Shown here one piece after another: positions 1 through 12,900 of a stretch of DNA of 64,000 bases. The stretch lies in the NCBI GenBank assembly GCA_003707065.3, contig PPXM03000006.1, forward strand, positions 124,001-188,000, given 5' to 3'. Both the position numbers and the translations under genes were made by a program. A model generated the notes under the pieces. The model saw nothing but the letters and a program-made list of their open reading frames with translations. It was not told the DNA's origin and did not search any database. Origin of the DNA: Trigonopsis variabilis (taxonomy: Eukaryota > Ascomycota > Trigonopsidomycetes > Trigonopsidales > Trigonopsidaceae). Every line of letters starts with the position of its first letter. The first letter of the stretch is position 1.

Positions 1-2971
1 GTCGATTTACCTATACGATTCTTTTTGTTGCAACCTATGCTGCAGTATTGGGTGTCTCCTGGAGCTATCAAAATAAAAGCGCTGATACGATTCTCAATCC
101 TCCTGTTGAGCTAGAGACTGCCTGGAGTGACGTGAAAAATATCTCAATTGCCAGACAGATGGGTTCGGATCAAAATAAGCAAGTCCATGATTATATCTAT
201 CAGAGACTCATAAGTTCGATTGGAAACTACACATCTACTGTTGAGATATATGACAGTTGGGCAAATTCTCCGAGCTTTGTGACTATCAGTTCGATTGACC
301 ATATAACGCTCGTCCAAGAAAGTAACATCATGATGCGAATAAATGGTTCAAGCCCTGGTTTGGGCGGCCTGCTTATTAACGCTCATTATGACACGGTGTC
401 AACTTCTTCAGGAGCATCAGATGATGGGATTGCTATTGCTGTCTTGCTTCAACTTGTACAGAAGTATGCAGCCAAATCAAACAGTCGAACCTTGATTTTC
501 AACTTCAATTCCCCTCAACATGTGTCAAATAGCGGAGCGAAAGAGTTCTGTCAGAGTAAATGGCGGTCATCGGTTGAACTTTATCTGAATCTTGAATCTA
601 CTGGACCTGGTTCTTATGTCACCTTGACCCATGCTTCCGATTACGGGATTGGTCAAGTCGTCAGCAAAAACACTAGAGGCAGCTCGGTAACGGATGACTT
701 GTATATGAGCAAGATTTTGGAAAGAGAGCACGATTCATATATATTTGATGCTTGCGGACTCCGCGGTCTTGAACTATCCTTCTACGGTACTTACGCTTGG
801 TATAGCACAAGCTTCGACAATATCGCTCATTCTTCCATTGGTGCTGTTAAAGATATGCTTGATAACTCCCAAGAACTAATTGACAAAATCCTTGAATCAA
901 ATTCATCTTTCCGAACTTCTGCTTCTTCGCATACTTCTCCTTCCTTTAGTCTGCCTAATTCTTTGGCTATTTATGTTGGGAACGGCTTAACGAAAGCAGT
1001 ATATTTTGACTTCTATGGGCTGTTCTTCGTACTGGCCAGTGTTCCTATTTATTTTGCTGTGAACGTCGTGCTTCTAATCTTGAGCCCCCTGTTGGAAATC
1101 TCCTTTCTCATTGGGTTAATCCTTCGAAAACGCTGCTATCTTTTTCGAAACTGGGGTTGGTTTGCATTGCCAGCAGGACTCTTAACATCTGGCGGCATTC
1201 TCCTCGGCAGTTCTTATCTGCTCATCAAAATGAATCGTTATGTGAGGATTTTAGACTTGATTGATAATTGACCACAGATATTTTATTGTCATGGACTGAT
1301 GCCTCTATTATCTATACTGGGCTTCACCTTTTCCAGTCTATACACCGTTGTAAAGTTATTTGACAAGTTCGTTTGCATTCCCGACCTGAAAGCTCTCATA
1401 ACTCTTGAGCTTTCCGTTCTGTGGTGGGGCATAACGCTATATACTACTTGTTTCTTTGAGGAGCATGATAGTCCTAGTTTTTATCTCGTCACATACTGCT
1501 ATATTGGAATTGTTGCTGTCACTTTGCTTGAACTCATCAGGCTTGCTTTCAAACCGCCCATGTGTTGTAGCAATGCGGGAATCATGGGACTAGAGTGTTC
1601 GGAGACTAGTATTTCGGATCCTGAGGCTCAGCCTTGTTTGTATGACGACGAATTACAATCTCCCGAAAACACTCAGAGTGCCGTGGCATTATTGTCACAA
1701 GCTGCTTGCCCTTGTCCCGACGATGGTTGCCGAAGATTTCGATTCGAACTACTTTTGCTGCCATTCAAATTCCTTGCAAAAGTTTTTGCTCTTGTGTTTG
1801 TGAAAATTTTCCGGTGCTTGCCGTTCAGGATGATTTATGTGTGCTGCGATTATTTATGGTGGATAGAGTTTTTAATTCTTGCCCCAGGTTCTCTGCTACT
1901 ATCTTCAGAAACAGGTTTTTATCTTATGGGTGCTCTCCATCAAGTTGTGAGCATTTCTTACTCTTCGTTATGGGCCAGTAAGTTTAATTGTTCTGTGCTT
2001 TTTTCTGACTATTATCCAGCATACACAGTTTTGGCAATCTTTGTCTTCCTTCTCCTATACCCTGTGTCCCCTTTTATTTTCAAGACTCATTCCCTTATAG
2101 TACTTATGATATTCATCTCAAGTCTGGTGCTATATATTGTTTCACTGGCACTATTTCCTTTTAGCAACGCTTGCCCTCTCAAGATTGGTTTTTCGCGGAA
2201 TATTTACACCAATTTCACTTATGTCTCTTCAGACTTCATTGTCACTAGGGCTCTGGAGAAATATAACCGGGATATTATTTTAGCTAGGTAAGTATAATTT
2301 CTTATTATTCTCACTTTCGCAGCGGGGTGCCATCTTCTATTTTACATTGTAGAGAGCAGAGAGACGGTCATTATGACTACTGCTTCTATCCTGACTCAAG
2401 TTTGCGAAATGTGGGAATCAGCACTGATATTTCCGTCACTCGAACTCGTCGTACGTTAAAGAGAATGACTGGAGAGCAATACCCTATTCAAACCGCCCTT
2501 AGTAATCAAACACGCTTAACTATTACTATCCTGAATGATGAGGCTTCTATCAATGGCTTTGATTTTGGAACGCTAAATGAGCTTGCAAGGATACCAATTT
2601 ATAGTGATCTATACCCGCCGGATTTCTCCTATATCAGTGTTAGCCAAGTTCAGATCTATGATGATAGCGGTACAGCAGTTTATCGTAATACCACTGATCT
2701 GACTGGCATACTATCCTTTGACGTCTTCACGAACTCCGTGCAGCGACTTGGAGTGGAGTTTTCCATCGACGTGAATAGTCAGTTATCCACCCTCAGACTC
2801 CATCATCGCACTTATAGCCATAATCTCGTTGATGCTGATACCCAAGACAGCAACTTTTTTCACGATCTACCCGGTTACGTTTCTGTATCGAATTTAGGAT
2901 ATGGTCTACAAATGACAACCCAAAGATATACTAGCAACATATCATCGTTAATGGAAGAACTATGGTACTAG
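1..2971 (+). CDS. PFF1: Pff1-like vacuolar membrane protease homologue (M28 fold), 5' partial
   Basis: Homologue of the multi-spanning vacuolar membrane M28 metallopeptidase Pff1. Exons are <1-1241, 1278-2287 and 2323-2971; the introns are 36 and 35 nt and the joined frame is open. The first membrane helix begins at the window edge, so only a few N-terminal codons are missing; about 965 residues are visible, near the family length. The lumenal peptidase domain comes first, with HYD near nt 384 and GASDDG after it, followed by several membrane helices and a lumenal C-terminal part. The metal site is degenerate: the Glu-Glu pair is Gln-His (nt 516-521) and the distal His of a Y-H-T motif is Ser (nt 804-806). 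The fold assignment is firm; loss of activity is inferred from family knowledge. Confidence 0.88.
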
Positions 2972-3170
2972 TAAGAGTAAATGAATGGTAAAGAAGCTAG
3001 TGCTAGTTAGCAGTGCTGCGTTTTTTGCTTAGGTTAAGGTGTGCAAGAATTGTATCTAGTCTGCAAAAATACCGTTTTCCGAAAAGAATTGTAGAATACA
3101 TAATACTGATGAAGATGCGTGGGGGGTAAGAGGTGAAGATACCAAAGAAGTGATCCGGGGAGTCATGGAT

Positions 3171-4635
3171 TTAGACAGGTGACTGCGACTGAGATTGCGG
3201 TTGCAATTGCGATTCGAGAGAGGGGCTCCGTCGAAGAGACGAAGAAGCTAGAGAAGCGACAGACGCTGGTAGGGGTTTTGCTCGCTGAACATCGGAGATA
3301 GAAAAGGTATCGTTAAAGGGGCGGTATGATCGGGAAACTGGATGTCCAGAAGAGTGATTGATGAGAGGGGGAGCACTGTCCTGATCGGACATAACCGGAT
3401 AGTTGTAGTCACCAAAGGGTAAGTTCCGAACTTTGGAATAAAGATCTTCATCATAAGGATCCAGTTTAAAATGCAAGTTAGCGAATCCGTGGTCCATCGC
3501 ATCAGAGGATCCTGGGATTGATCCATAGGATGGACGCTTCTTCTGGGGAAGCCAGTATTTTACTTGGCCGCCATTTTGATAGCGAAGACCTTGACGGATG
3601 CGTGCTCTTCGGGCAGAGCTTTCAGGATGGTCGAGAACAATATCAGACGACTCAAAGTCACGGTAGTCATAGTAATGGCCCAAGAAAGTGAGTTTAAAAT
3701 CAATAAAGAGGTCTTTGCATCCAAAGGCGTCTCGAAGAGCGAACAGGAATGGCATCCGGGCGCACGAACTGGAAGACCCAGTGTAATCCTTGTAGCTAAA
3801 AGCGTACTGATGAGCGAAAGCGAAAAATAAGATCTCAAAGCACATTGCCATGTTTTGAATGGAGGCTGCAGTTTGCTCTTTTGAGATGCCTTCGCGGTCT
3901 CGAATGATCCCCAAGATTGTCAAGGCTTTGAGGGTGACGGACTGCCAATAGGATGCAAAAATGATGAGTTTGATGGAGAGGAATTTTGAAAGAGGACGAA
4001 AAGGAGCGAGATCGTGCGCTAGACAGATCCAAAACAGCGTTAGACAGTAAAGTGATAAGGAGATACTGAAATTATATATAAGACCCAACCATAGATAAGG
4101 CGAAAAGAGACCGATTACTCCTTCTTGGTATGTATTGGTAGCCCGAAAAAGGATTGTCGCACCAGCCAGGATCGGTTTTACCCAAGCATACTGAAGGATT
4201 CCGCGTTTGATAGCAAGGAACATGTAGGGGTCGCCTAGGTCTATAGGAGGGAGAACCTTGGTAAATGGTAAGGGTAAATGGGCTGGACGTCTGCCTCGCA
4301 TCGAGAAGATGACGTTCCGCTCTCCCCCAAGATAGTTGGTGAGCAAAGTGAAAAACATATAAAGAACAAAGGCCTCATAGACTTCCCGGACGGGTTCAAA
4401 GAATGACTCTGTTCTTGGGTACATAAAAGACGACCAGCAGCATATTGCGTAAATCGGAACCATAAGTAAAATTCGAACGACACATCGCTGAAGAAGGGGG
4501 CGGCAATAGTTTTTCAGCTGAGAAAAGATCGAGACCAATGACACCCCTACAGCGGTAAAAGCAAAAAGTGTTGCAAGAATTCTCGTATCCTGACCCCTGA
4601 TATTAGCTTCTTCCTCCAATCCACTTGCCAGTCAT
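3171..4635 (-). CDS. DUF300/TMEM184 family membrane protein, Hfl1-like
   Basis: Member of the DUF300 (TMEM184/OSTalpha-like) family. The yeast member Hfl1 sits in the vacuole membrane and binds Atg8; transfer of that role here is inference. About six or seven membrane helices fill the first 280 residues, with family-typical stretches such as RILLMVPIYA and YEAFVLYMFF. A polar tail rich in Ser, Pro and Gln follows. The long frame starts only at a TTG (4619). An ATG at 4633-4635 joins it if a 28-nt intron (4597-4624, GTGGAT...CTAATATCAG) is removed, giving exons 4625-4635 and 3171-4596 and 478 aa with a conserved phase. The main exon is certain; the start is not. Confidence 0.85.
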
Positions 4636-5059
4636 GGGCCATAGCTGGCGATGAGAGATCCCAAGCTGTAACGGCGTGTGAAGGTAGGAGTTAGTCCTCG
4701 AGCGACGTTTTACTATCACTCTTCTCTATCTCAATTTTCGCAATAAGAACAAATTGAGGCAAGAGGAATTGACGAATTGAGTACATTTGTAGCAAGCTTC
4801 ATTAGCTCAGTGATGATAACAACTGGTATGCTTCTAATTTCGTTTCTGGCTTGCGTATCAATTAAAAATATATGGTCTCTAAAGAACTAGATGTCACACT
4901 GTGTCTAGATTTTACTTCTGACTTCGATTAGGCTTGTAAGATGAAGAGGATGGAGCACTCGCGAAGACAGATAGAGACTGGAAGTGTAATCAGATGAGCT
5001 ACAAGTTTCATAAACAAACATTCTATGAAAAAAACTACTCCATGTAACCTGAATCAGCA
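4636..5059. other. intergenic stretch between the ZRT3-like and HFL1-like genes
   Basis: This holds the 5' flank of the Hfl1-like gene and the 3' flank of the zinc transporter, both on the minus strand. It is AT-rich. I see no coding frame with family similarity, no RNA gene and no strong repeat. Confidence 0.6.
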
Positions 5060-6368
5060 TTAACGTGCAAAGCAAGTCGAGGTTCCCACCAGGGATAAAC
5101 CAACAAAGACCCAAATGACGGCAGACGAAGGAGAAATATGGAGCAGAATAGCAGCCGCAAACATACTCAGGCCAATTGTCGTCAAGAATCCCGCTGTGCC
5201 AGCCATGAGAATTCCATAAAATGAGGTTGGAGTGACCGAGCCACCGTGTCTGAGAAGGAACCAAGCAATCAGTGCCCCGAGAGGTTGTGATAGACTTCCT
5301 AGGACGAATGAGATGGCCAGAGCCTTAACATGAGAGCCCAAGGCCACAAACAGAGGAAACGTGATACTGAAGCCTTCGCAGAGGTTATGGACTGCCAAAG
5401 AAAGGAAAACGGCGGTTCCTAGCTCTGGATTAGCATGATTCGTTGCAAAGGTCAGAAAACCTTCAGGGATTTTGTGCAACGACAACGCAACGCCAGTCTG
5501 TATAGCTATAGCAAACATCTCCGAGCGTGGAGAGTTGACGTGATGGTGATGAACTGTGTGAAGATCGACTGGCTCAGAGTCATCATGCGGGTCAGGTGAG
5601 CCAAAAGGCTGGGCATAATGTAGAGGGTCATCCGATGACCAAAAGTGAGAGTAGCCCATGCAAGCACCGTCCGGACACCGCTTTACCCGGCGCGCCAATT
5701 GAGCCAAAGAACTTTTAGACCGGATAAGAGGAGAACGATGAGGATGATCAGTGTTGATAGCAGAAGTTGACAGGGCATGGTAGTCAAAAGCGTGACCATC
5801 GATAAGAGGAGCCTGCTCACCAGTGCCATGACTATGGTTGTGGAAATTCACGTCTGAGTGGTTGTAAAGCCGATCTGAAGAAGGAGGAAAATGCTTAGGT
5901 TGAGGGGACGAATAATCTAGTCCATGATTGGGCGAGTCTCTTGAATGCCCATGGGAATCTTCGGGATGATGGATAATGCTTTTGGCAGTCAAGGCATGCA
6001 AAAGATAACTAAAGCCTGCACATACAACTGCTCCTCCTAAATAGGACAAAAGAGTGGCCACATCTGGGCCGCTGAAATACCAAGGCATGGTCACATCCTG
6101 AAAATAGATCCTCGAACCAGGCAAGAGGCGGTAGAGAGAAGTGTAGAGCTAAACCGTCAGAAACAGACGCAGGATAAGAACATACCATTGTTCCTGAACT
6201 AAGACATAAGCTGATCCTTACGAATCTATTATCAGACTTGAAATCGAGCTTTCTGTATCGCGGGATGATCCGCGCCAAAGTATCTAAACAGATGAGAAGA
6301 CTCCCCACAAAGCAGCAAGCCGCCGAAATCAAAACATAGATCCACCCTCTTCTATCGTTAGGATCCAT
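5060..6368 (-). CDS. ZRT3: ZIP-family zinc transporter, Zrt3-like
   Basis: ZIP transporter that moves zinc into the cytosol; the closest match by eye is yeast Zrt3, which releases zinc from the vacuole. Exons are 6186-6368 and 5060-6148 with a 37-nt intron; product 423 aa. The N-terminal half has helices and long His-rich loops (HGHSRD, HNHSHG, HHHH), as expected for metal handling. The C-terminal half carries the paired metal motifs HKIPEG and HNLCEG in adjacent helices. The ATG at 6368 opens a family-like start. A palindromic ACCT-N3-AGGT element lies about 70 bp upstream. It is divergent from CSF1. Compartment is inferred from the family. Confidence 0.9.
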
Positions 6369-6954
6369 GAGAACTATAACTCGAGATCAAGATGACTAAA
6401 AGGTGTCAAGCGGGCTCCCAACGACCGCTGAAAGTACCTGTTAGGTTACCGAGAGCGTCTGTGACAATGAAATGAGCATTGCTACAAGCGGGCCCTGATG
6501 AAGCAGATCAGCTGAATTAGACTTTTATATAAACCAAGAGATTCTATTTACACATAAATCAATGCTATTGTCTCTATTTTCAGCCGTTCGACTACGATAA
6601 GACTTCTAGCGTGGGACAGACTCAGTTTCGTTATTTTTATTAGGCTCCGGTGAATACGGATAATTCATGCCTCTTTACGTTAAATTTTGCTTGTACAGCC
6701 CATGAATAGCGATTAGATTACTCGTATAGGCCCTCGCCGTGTTCCCTTTCCAGGGGGCACTCAATAGAGAAAAAACTCGAGTGGATATGCAAAGTGTCCT
6801 ATCTCGTGAGTAAAATATTCATGTAAGCGAACCGAAAAGAGTAGGGAACATTACTCCGCACCGTTTTGGATTTAATAGCGAGAGTTGTCACGAATGACCA
6901 TCTCAGCCAAGGTTGTCGGTATCTTCATCTCTTGTCCCAACTCATGACGCCGGA
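6369..6954. promoter_or_regulatory. divergent promoter region of ZRT3-like and CSF1 genes
   Basis: About 590 bp separate two divergent start codons. The only element I would single out is ACCTGTTAGGT at 6436-6446, a palindrome resembling the yeast Zap1 zinc-responsive element (ACCTTNAAGGT) in its outer arms. No coding frame here looks real. Confidence 0.45.
6436..6446. promoter_or_regulatory. candidate zinc-responsive element
   Basis: ACCTGTTAGGT is a perfect ACCT-N3-AGGT palindrome about 70 bp upstream of the ZIP transporter start. It differs from the yeast Zap1 consensus at two inner positions, so this is a candidate only. Confidence 0.35.
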
Positions 6955-9900
6955 ATGATCAACTTTGGATTTAGTGACTTGGGCATCACCACGTCTTTGG
7001 GATTTAGCTGGGTGTTTCTATGTGAACTCATAGTCACTGCTCTAGTCGCGATCTTTGTCATCTTTTACTTGAATCGAGTTGTTGGGTCTCTGATATCTCT
7101 AGCGGCTCGGTATTATATAACTAAACATTTCCAGGTTCACCTGGATATCCAATCGTTGGAGATATCTATATTAAGCGGACGAATATTTCTTCGAGGTGTC
7201 CGATATATTGGCGTGAACGAGATCATATCCATCTACCAATGCAACATAACATGGAGATACTGGCTCTTTTCTACTAGAAAGGCTGGAGTTTCGGTCGATG
7301 GCGAGCATTTTTCGGCTAATCAACAGAAGCCAAGTCGGTTCTTTTTGTCTTGCCATGGTGTGGAATGGTGGGTGTTCAACAGAACAGATGCTTATGACAA
7401 TGTTTGGAAAATGCACAAGGAAGCTCAACAAGCTAGTGTGGATGACTCAAAAGAAACCCAAGAAACCAGCGCAGGAAGCACTAGTGGACGTGAAAGCACC
7501 TCAGAAACCGTTGGCAGTGCTGGAGCAGACAATCACGGCGTACATCCCGAAAATAAATGGAGCAGGATTGATAAAGACCGGCTACTTGTCAATGCCTTGC
7601 CAATTGACATGTCTTTTTCCCAATTTGCTTTTATTATTGGTAATCAGAAGACTCCGTCGGTCTCGACGTCCTTTTCTCCTAAAGGCTCCATAACTCTAGA
7701 CGTGCTATCTTCAAAGTCTGGCCTAGATAAATATAATATCGTTATACAGGCAAATCTTCAGCATTTCAGATCTAGCCTTCATTCCAATTTCGATTACCAG
7801 GGTAGACAAGATGTCCCATGGACAAGTGAGGTTGTCGACAAAAAACCCAGAAATAAATATATCGAACGCCTTATATCTCTTAGAAATATCTTATTCAAGT
7901 ATTTATGGCCTCTGCAGCATCCTTTCGTTGGAGAACCGTCATCAGCGCAATCTCGATGGGGTGGCCTACCTTTCTATCTAGATGAATCCGACAAAGATGG
8001 AAATAATGGTTCTATGAAGTTTGGCGAATACGCAAAGTCCAAGACACTTGTTGCCAGTGAAAAATTATCCTTGGCTTTCCATTACGATGTTCCATCTCCA
8101 GTTCCATTGACGTCGGAAAGTTTTGGGGACGATTTAGATATCGGAAATGGAGGCAGATCCCCAGATTGGGGCATCGACTTGCATTTTCATGATACAACCA
8201 TTGTTTACGGACCATGGGCTAATCGCCAGAAAAATTATCTTCAACAGCTTCTATTCCCAAGCAGTTATGCCAATCAAGTTGCCCATAAGCGTCTCTGTCC
8301 GGGTGATTTAAGAGAGTTCACTCGGATGAATATCTACATAGAGTTTCATGGATCTACAATTTTCCGATCACCTACTAAAGAGCCTAGTAAAGATTCTCAA
8401 TTTACTCAGTATCTTTCGCAAGATAAGAATATGCTTAAGAGGCCTTATGGATGGATAGAGTTCAAATTTGCTCCGCTTTCATCTGCGCAGGTCGATATAC
8501 AACTCATTTCAACTGAATCAGGATCTCGCGCGAATTGTCGGTTAGATCTTCGACAACTTGAGATTCGAAGTAGTGTTAATCATGATATTCTGATGACTTC
8601 AAATAATTTACGAGTGAACTGGGAACTAATCTATCCTCTGAAATGGAATGGAACGCATATGTGGAACCTTCGCACAGAATGCGAAGGGTCGGAGATTTTC
8701 TTATTGAGAGAGCATATGACCTTATCTTCTGATTATTTTGAAGACTTTTTGCAGGAAAGTGCAACCTCCTATTATGACTTCATTCCCAGTATCGTGAAGG
8801 TTAACGTCTTGTTCAAAAATTTTTCTTTATATATCAATGTGAACGATCAGAACATCATTGACAATCCTTCTGAACTGACAGAGAACAAATTCATCATTTT
8901 CAGAGGGAGCCATTTAGATCTCACATGTGAAATTCCGTTACTCAAGTATGATTGTCGGTGGACTGATGTCCGTATTTACTTGGAAGCTCCTCATCTCAAC
9001 TTGTTTTTAAACGTTCCTCCCTGGCATACCATGTCTAGCTATCTTATGGAGAAAGAACTGGGATCTTTGACTGATTTCACTATTGACGGATCTTATCGAA
9101 CAGCCAGCATCGAGAATCCCAAAAAGCCGAATGCCATTTTCCTCGATATAAAAACCTCTTCGGCAACTTTCATTATGCATGGGTTCTTTGTCAAATATAT
9201 CATGATGATCAAAGATAATTACTTTGGCGAGCATTCCCATTTCAAGACTTTGGAGGAATTCAACTTAGCTAAGCAACAGCAGCGTGAATCGAAACCAAAC
9301 GTATTCAAGGTAATCGACTTTGTTTCTTTATTTCTAACCAAAGCCCGATAATGACCTGAATACGAATATTTCCTGGCATGTAACCGATGGCGCTTTGATC
9401 TTTCCTTGCAATCTTTATTCTTCCAGGGAAAGCATTCGGCTCGACTTTCCTTCTTTCGATCTTGAAACGAGATCAACTAATTATTACATGGGTAAGCATA
9501 GAGATTGAATGTACTGACGGCGTTTTCCTAGATTTCGAAGTCGATATTAGCCCCATCCGAGGATCATCAGTCCAATTGTCTCCTGATGATCCTATAATAT
9601 ACGCTTATAGTAGCGAAGTCCCTCTAGGTGAACAGCTTTTTATAGACGGACTTCATGTCTATGCCCATAGAATGTTTGGTCTGCCCCCCAGCGAGCCCAC
9701 TTATGTGTGTAACTGGGAAATTAGTCTGGGAGACTTTATAATCAATAGTGACCTGCCATTTTATCTTTCGTCTTCGGCTGCTATTCAATGTTTTAAGCAC
9801 AACTTTGCCGATTTTGAAAACTCTTTGGTCAGCGATAACGCGCAAGTCCACGACGTCACATTCTTAACTATAATCGTGAACTCGGTCAAAGCATCTCTGA

Positions 9901-12900
9901 ATGTTGAGGATTTTACATATGAATTATCAACTGAGGAGGTCAGAATGGGGTTGAACGATTGGGCCAACGATAGATACTCGTCAAGGATAGATATTCATAT
10001 CCCTGATATAAGGCTTATCTGTCTTGAAAGAGAGCTCCGCAAAATACTTGCTGTATTTGCTACATCATTATATGTGACCAATTTCACAATTAAGCGAGAT
10101 GCTCATGAGGATATGGAGCAGCAACAGTATCACCTTGCTCTCCACGATGGCCCCTTTGACCGCTGTGTGTTTTTGATCCAGCCCAGTTTTAGAAATGTTG
10201 GTAAGAACCCGTTAATTCTGGAGAAAATTCAGCCTACCATCCCTTTGCCGAAGCTTGATCGACCCCGAACACGTGAGTGTTGTCAATTTGATGGCTGCTA
10301 ATCTCAGGTCTGAATGCTAAACGGATGGTAGAGACGCCATCTGGCCGAATGGATGCTCTGAACGTTGATTCAAGCCCTGGTTCACATTTCTTTCTAAAAG
10401 AGCAAGGACCTTATCTTGACTCTAAGCGCTCACTTGCAAGTCTCCGAAGTTCTGAACTGCGTCATTCAAAGAGAACTTATACTGCAAAACACGATGCTTT
10501 CGATAACAGTTATATGCCTCCACGCTCCTGTGTCAGCGCAGAGATTCCGGAAGACATATCAGTCGTCCGTGATAGCGATGAGTTAGACAGCTATCCGGCC
10601 AGTAAGCTGGATGATACTTATCGCCTACTTGATACATATGATGTGGGCACACTTTATGAAAGCTATATTATCGATTTTGAATCTGGTCTCACTGGCTATA
10701 TCTGTCCAAAAGCAATATCTGTTTTCGTGGAATGCTTGAAGAATTTGCAAGTTAGGGTAATGTTTAATCACAATGTGAGATACTAATTCTCTAGAACATC
10801 GAATCGCTTTTAGATACACTTGAATGTGACGTTGTCAAACATTTAGCAAAAAAGTTCATCTCAAAAGATGCCATTGACAGCATTCGAATGGTTGCTCCAA
10901 ATGTTAATGTCAAGTTTGGTGACTTTTTCTTAGATCCTGAAAAAGATCTACTGAGAACAGAATCATTTGCTGGCAAACAATATTGTGAAATCTCGATGGT
11001 CAATTTATCGGCCATAATACGTAAAGCGATTATGAGTCGTGAGGCAGATCGAGTTTCTAACCTGGAGAGCTTTTTTGTACAGTTTGATCAATTTTATGCT
11101 CGGATAATCGGAGCTCAAGAGAGTCTGCAAAGTTCCCACGATAGCCCAGGGCATTCTGAAGCGGTACTGATACAATTAGAACAGTTTGAGGTATGGCATC
11201 AAGGCTTGGAAAAGGCTGTTGGATCTCTTCGATCTAAAGTGAACGAAATCTCAATTGAAGGTGAGAGCATTCCGTGGCTCGTTGATTTCTTCAAGCGGTA
11301 TCAGACGATATTTACTCCCATTTTGGAGCGAATGGGACAAATACACAAGGAAAACAGACAACATATCATGGATTCTATATTTACACTAGTTGTTTCCGGC
11401 GAGTCATGTAACATCGATGACGATCCGACTGCCTTAACGAAGCCGACCCACATCGTCCGATCGTCTGATAATCACATTCGAACAGATGATTGCTGGAAGC
11501 TATTGGCTCGCATGCGGCATATTCTTCGAAGCTTGCCTGAATCAATGCAGGCATTACTAGAAGAGAAGTTGCTTTATGAAGATTCACGATCACCCTCTGA
11601 AGCTTTTACGATTGTTAGTGATATATTTCACCATTGGAGAAGTTGGGAGCTTCCAGACTTATCGGATAATTATCTTCTAGAGTTAATTTTCGAACCAGGA
11701 AGATTAGCTTCCTATTCTCAAGTTGGAAAGGATCTTTTCTCGTCCAAGTATCTTATCGATATGGAAAGCTTAGCCCTTAGGCTAACCATTGAAGGAGTAG
11801 AAAACTATCTTAGTTTGGATTGCTTGGAGATGACCGTGTACGAGGACCCACTGAGCAATTCCAGCTCTGGGCCTCGAAAGCGATCATTGAACCTCGTCAA
11901 TAATTGCGCGGGGATTCGGTACTTTGTGGACTGGAATTTTATCAAGCTAGTTGTTCGATGTATGGATAATTTTGATACCCAAGAGCCTGCAGAAACATAC
12001 AAGAAACAAGACAAAGAACAAAGGACGGAAGCTGAATTAGAGAAATCAAAGGTGCAAGAAGGAGAGGAGCAGCAAACATCTGTTTTGGAGTATCATATCT
12101 ACTCTTCCTGTGATTCCCTTTCTACTGTATTTGAAAGCGAAACAATAACCATTCAGCTAGGATACTATAATCTTGAGACCAGTATTCTAGGGTCATTCAA
12201 TGAAGTTAACAGTACTAGAGGCTTTCGTCTATCAGAAAAAATACGGCTATGGACGTTCATCCACGGATTTGCCGCTTTGGAAGTCGATATATTCTCTCAT
12301 GATGCTTCCAACTCTCTTGTCATGATGGGCATCAAAGGGGCAACGGTCTGTCTATCTGATAAATATGCACCTCAGAAAGATGAAAAGTGTTTACATATTA
12401 GGGCAAATGATCTTATTTTTGACCTTTCAGAGCCTTTGGCTGATTTGATGGACATATGTGAATGCATTCTGATATCAGATATGAAGCATGTCGAGGAGAT
12501 TATGGATATTCTTGGTAAAAGAAAGAAGCCAGCAGTCAAAGAGGATAAAAGCAAGACACAGCTCCCAGAGATACCATTAGAGATTTCTGTTTTGTTTGCT
12601 AATATCGGGCTGTACTTCAATCTACTTCCATCGCTGGGATATAAAATTTCAACAACCAATACTTACCTGATGGTACTTCCAGGATACGGGTCGTATAGTA
12701 TGCTAGCGTTTGAGGTCGAGAAACAGCAGCATACTATTCTACGGCGACGTCTAAATCAGGTTTCATCGACCGTGGGTTTGTTAGAGCTTCAACTAGTTTC
12801 TGGAGCCCTTAAACTGATGGATAATGCGGATAATCCAAGAAAAGTAGTCATCTGTGATTTGGTGTTTAGCCAGGTCTATCTCGATGCTATATCTTTGCCT

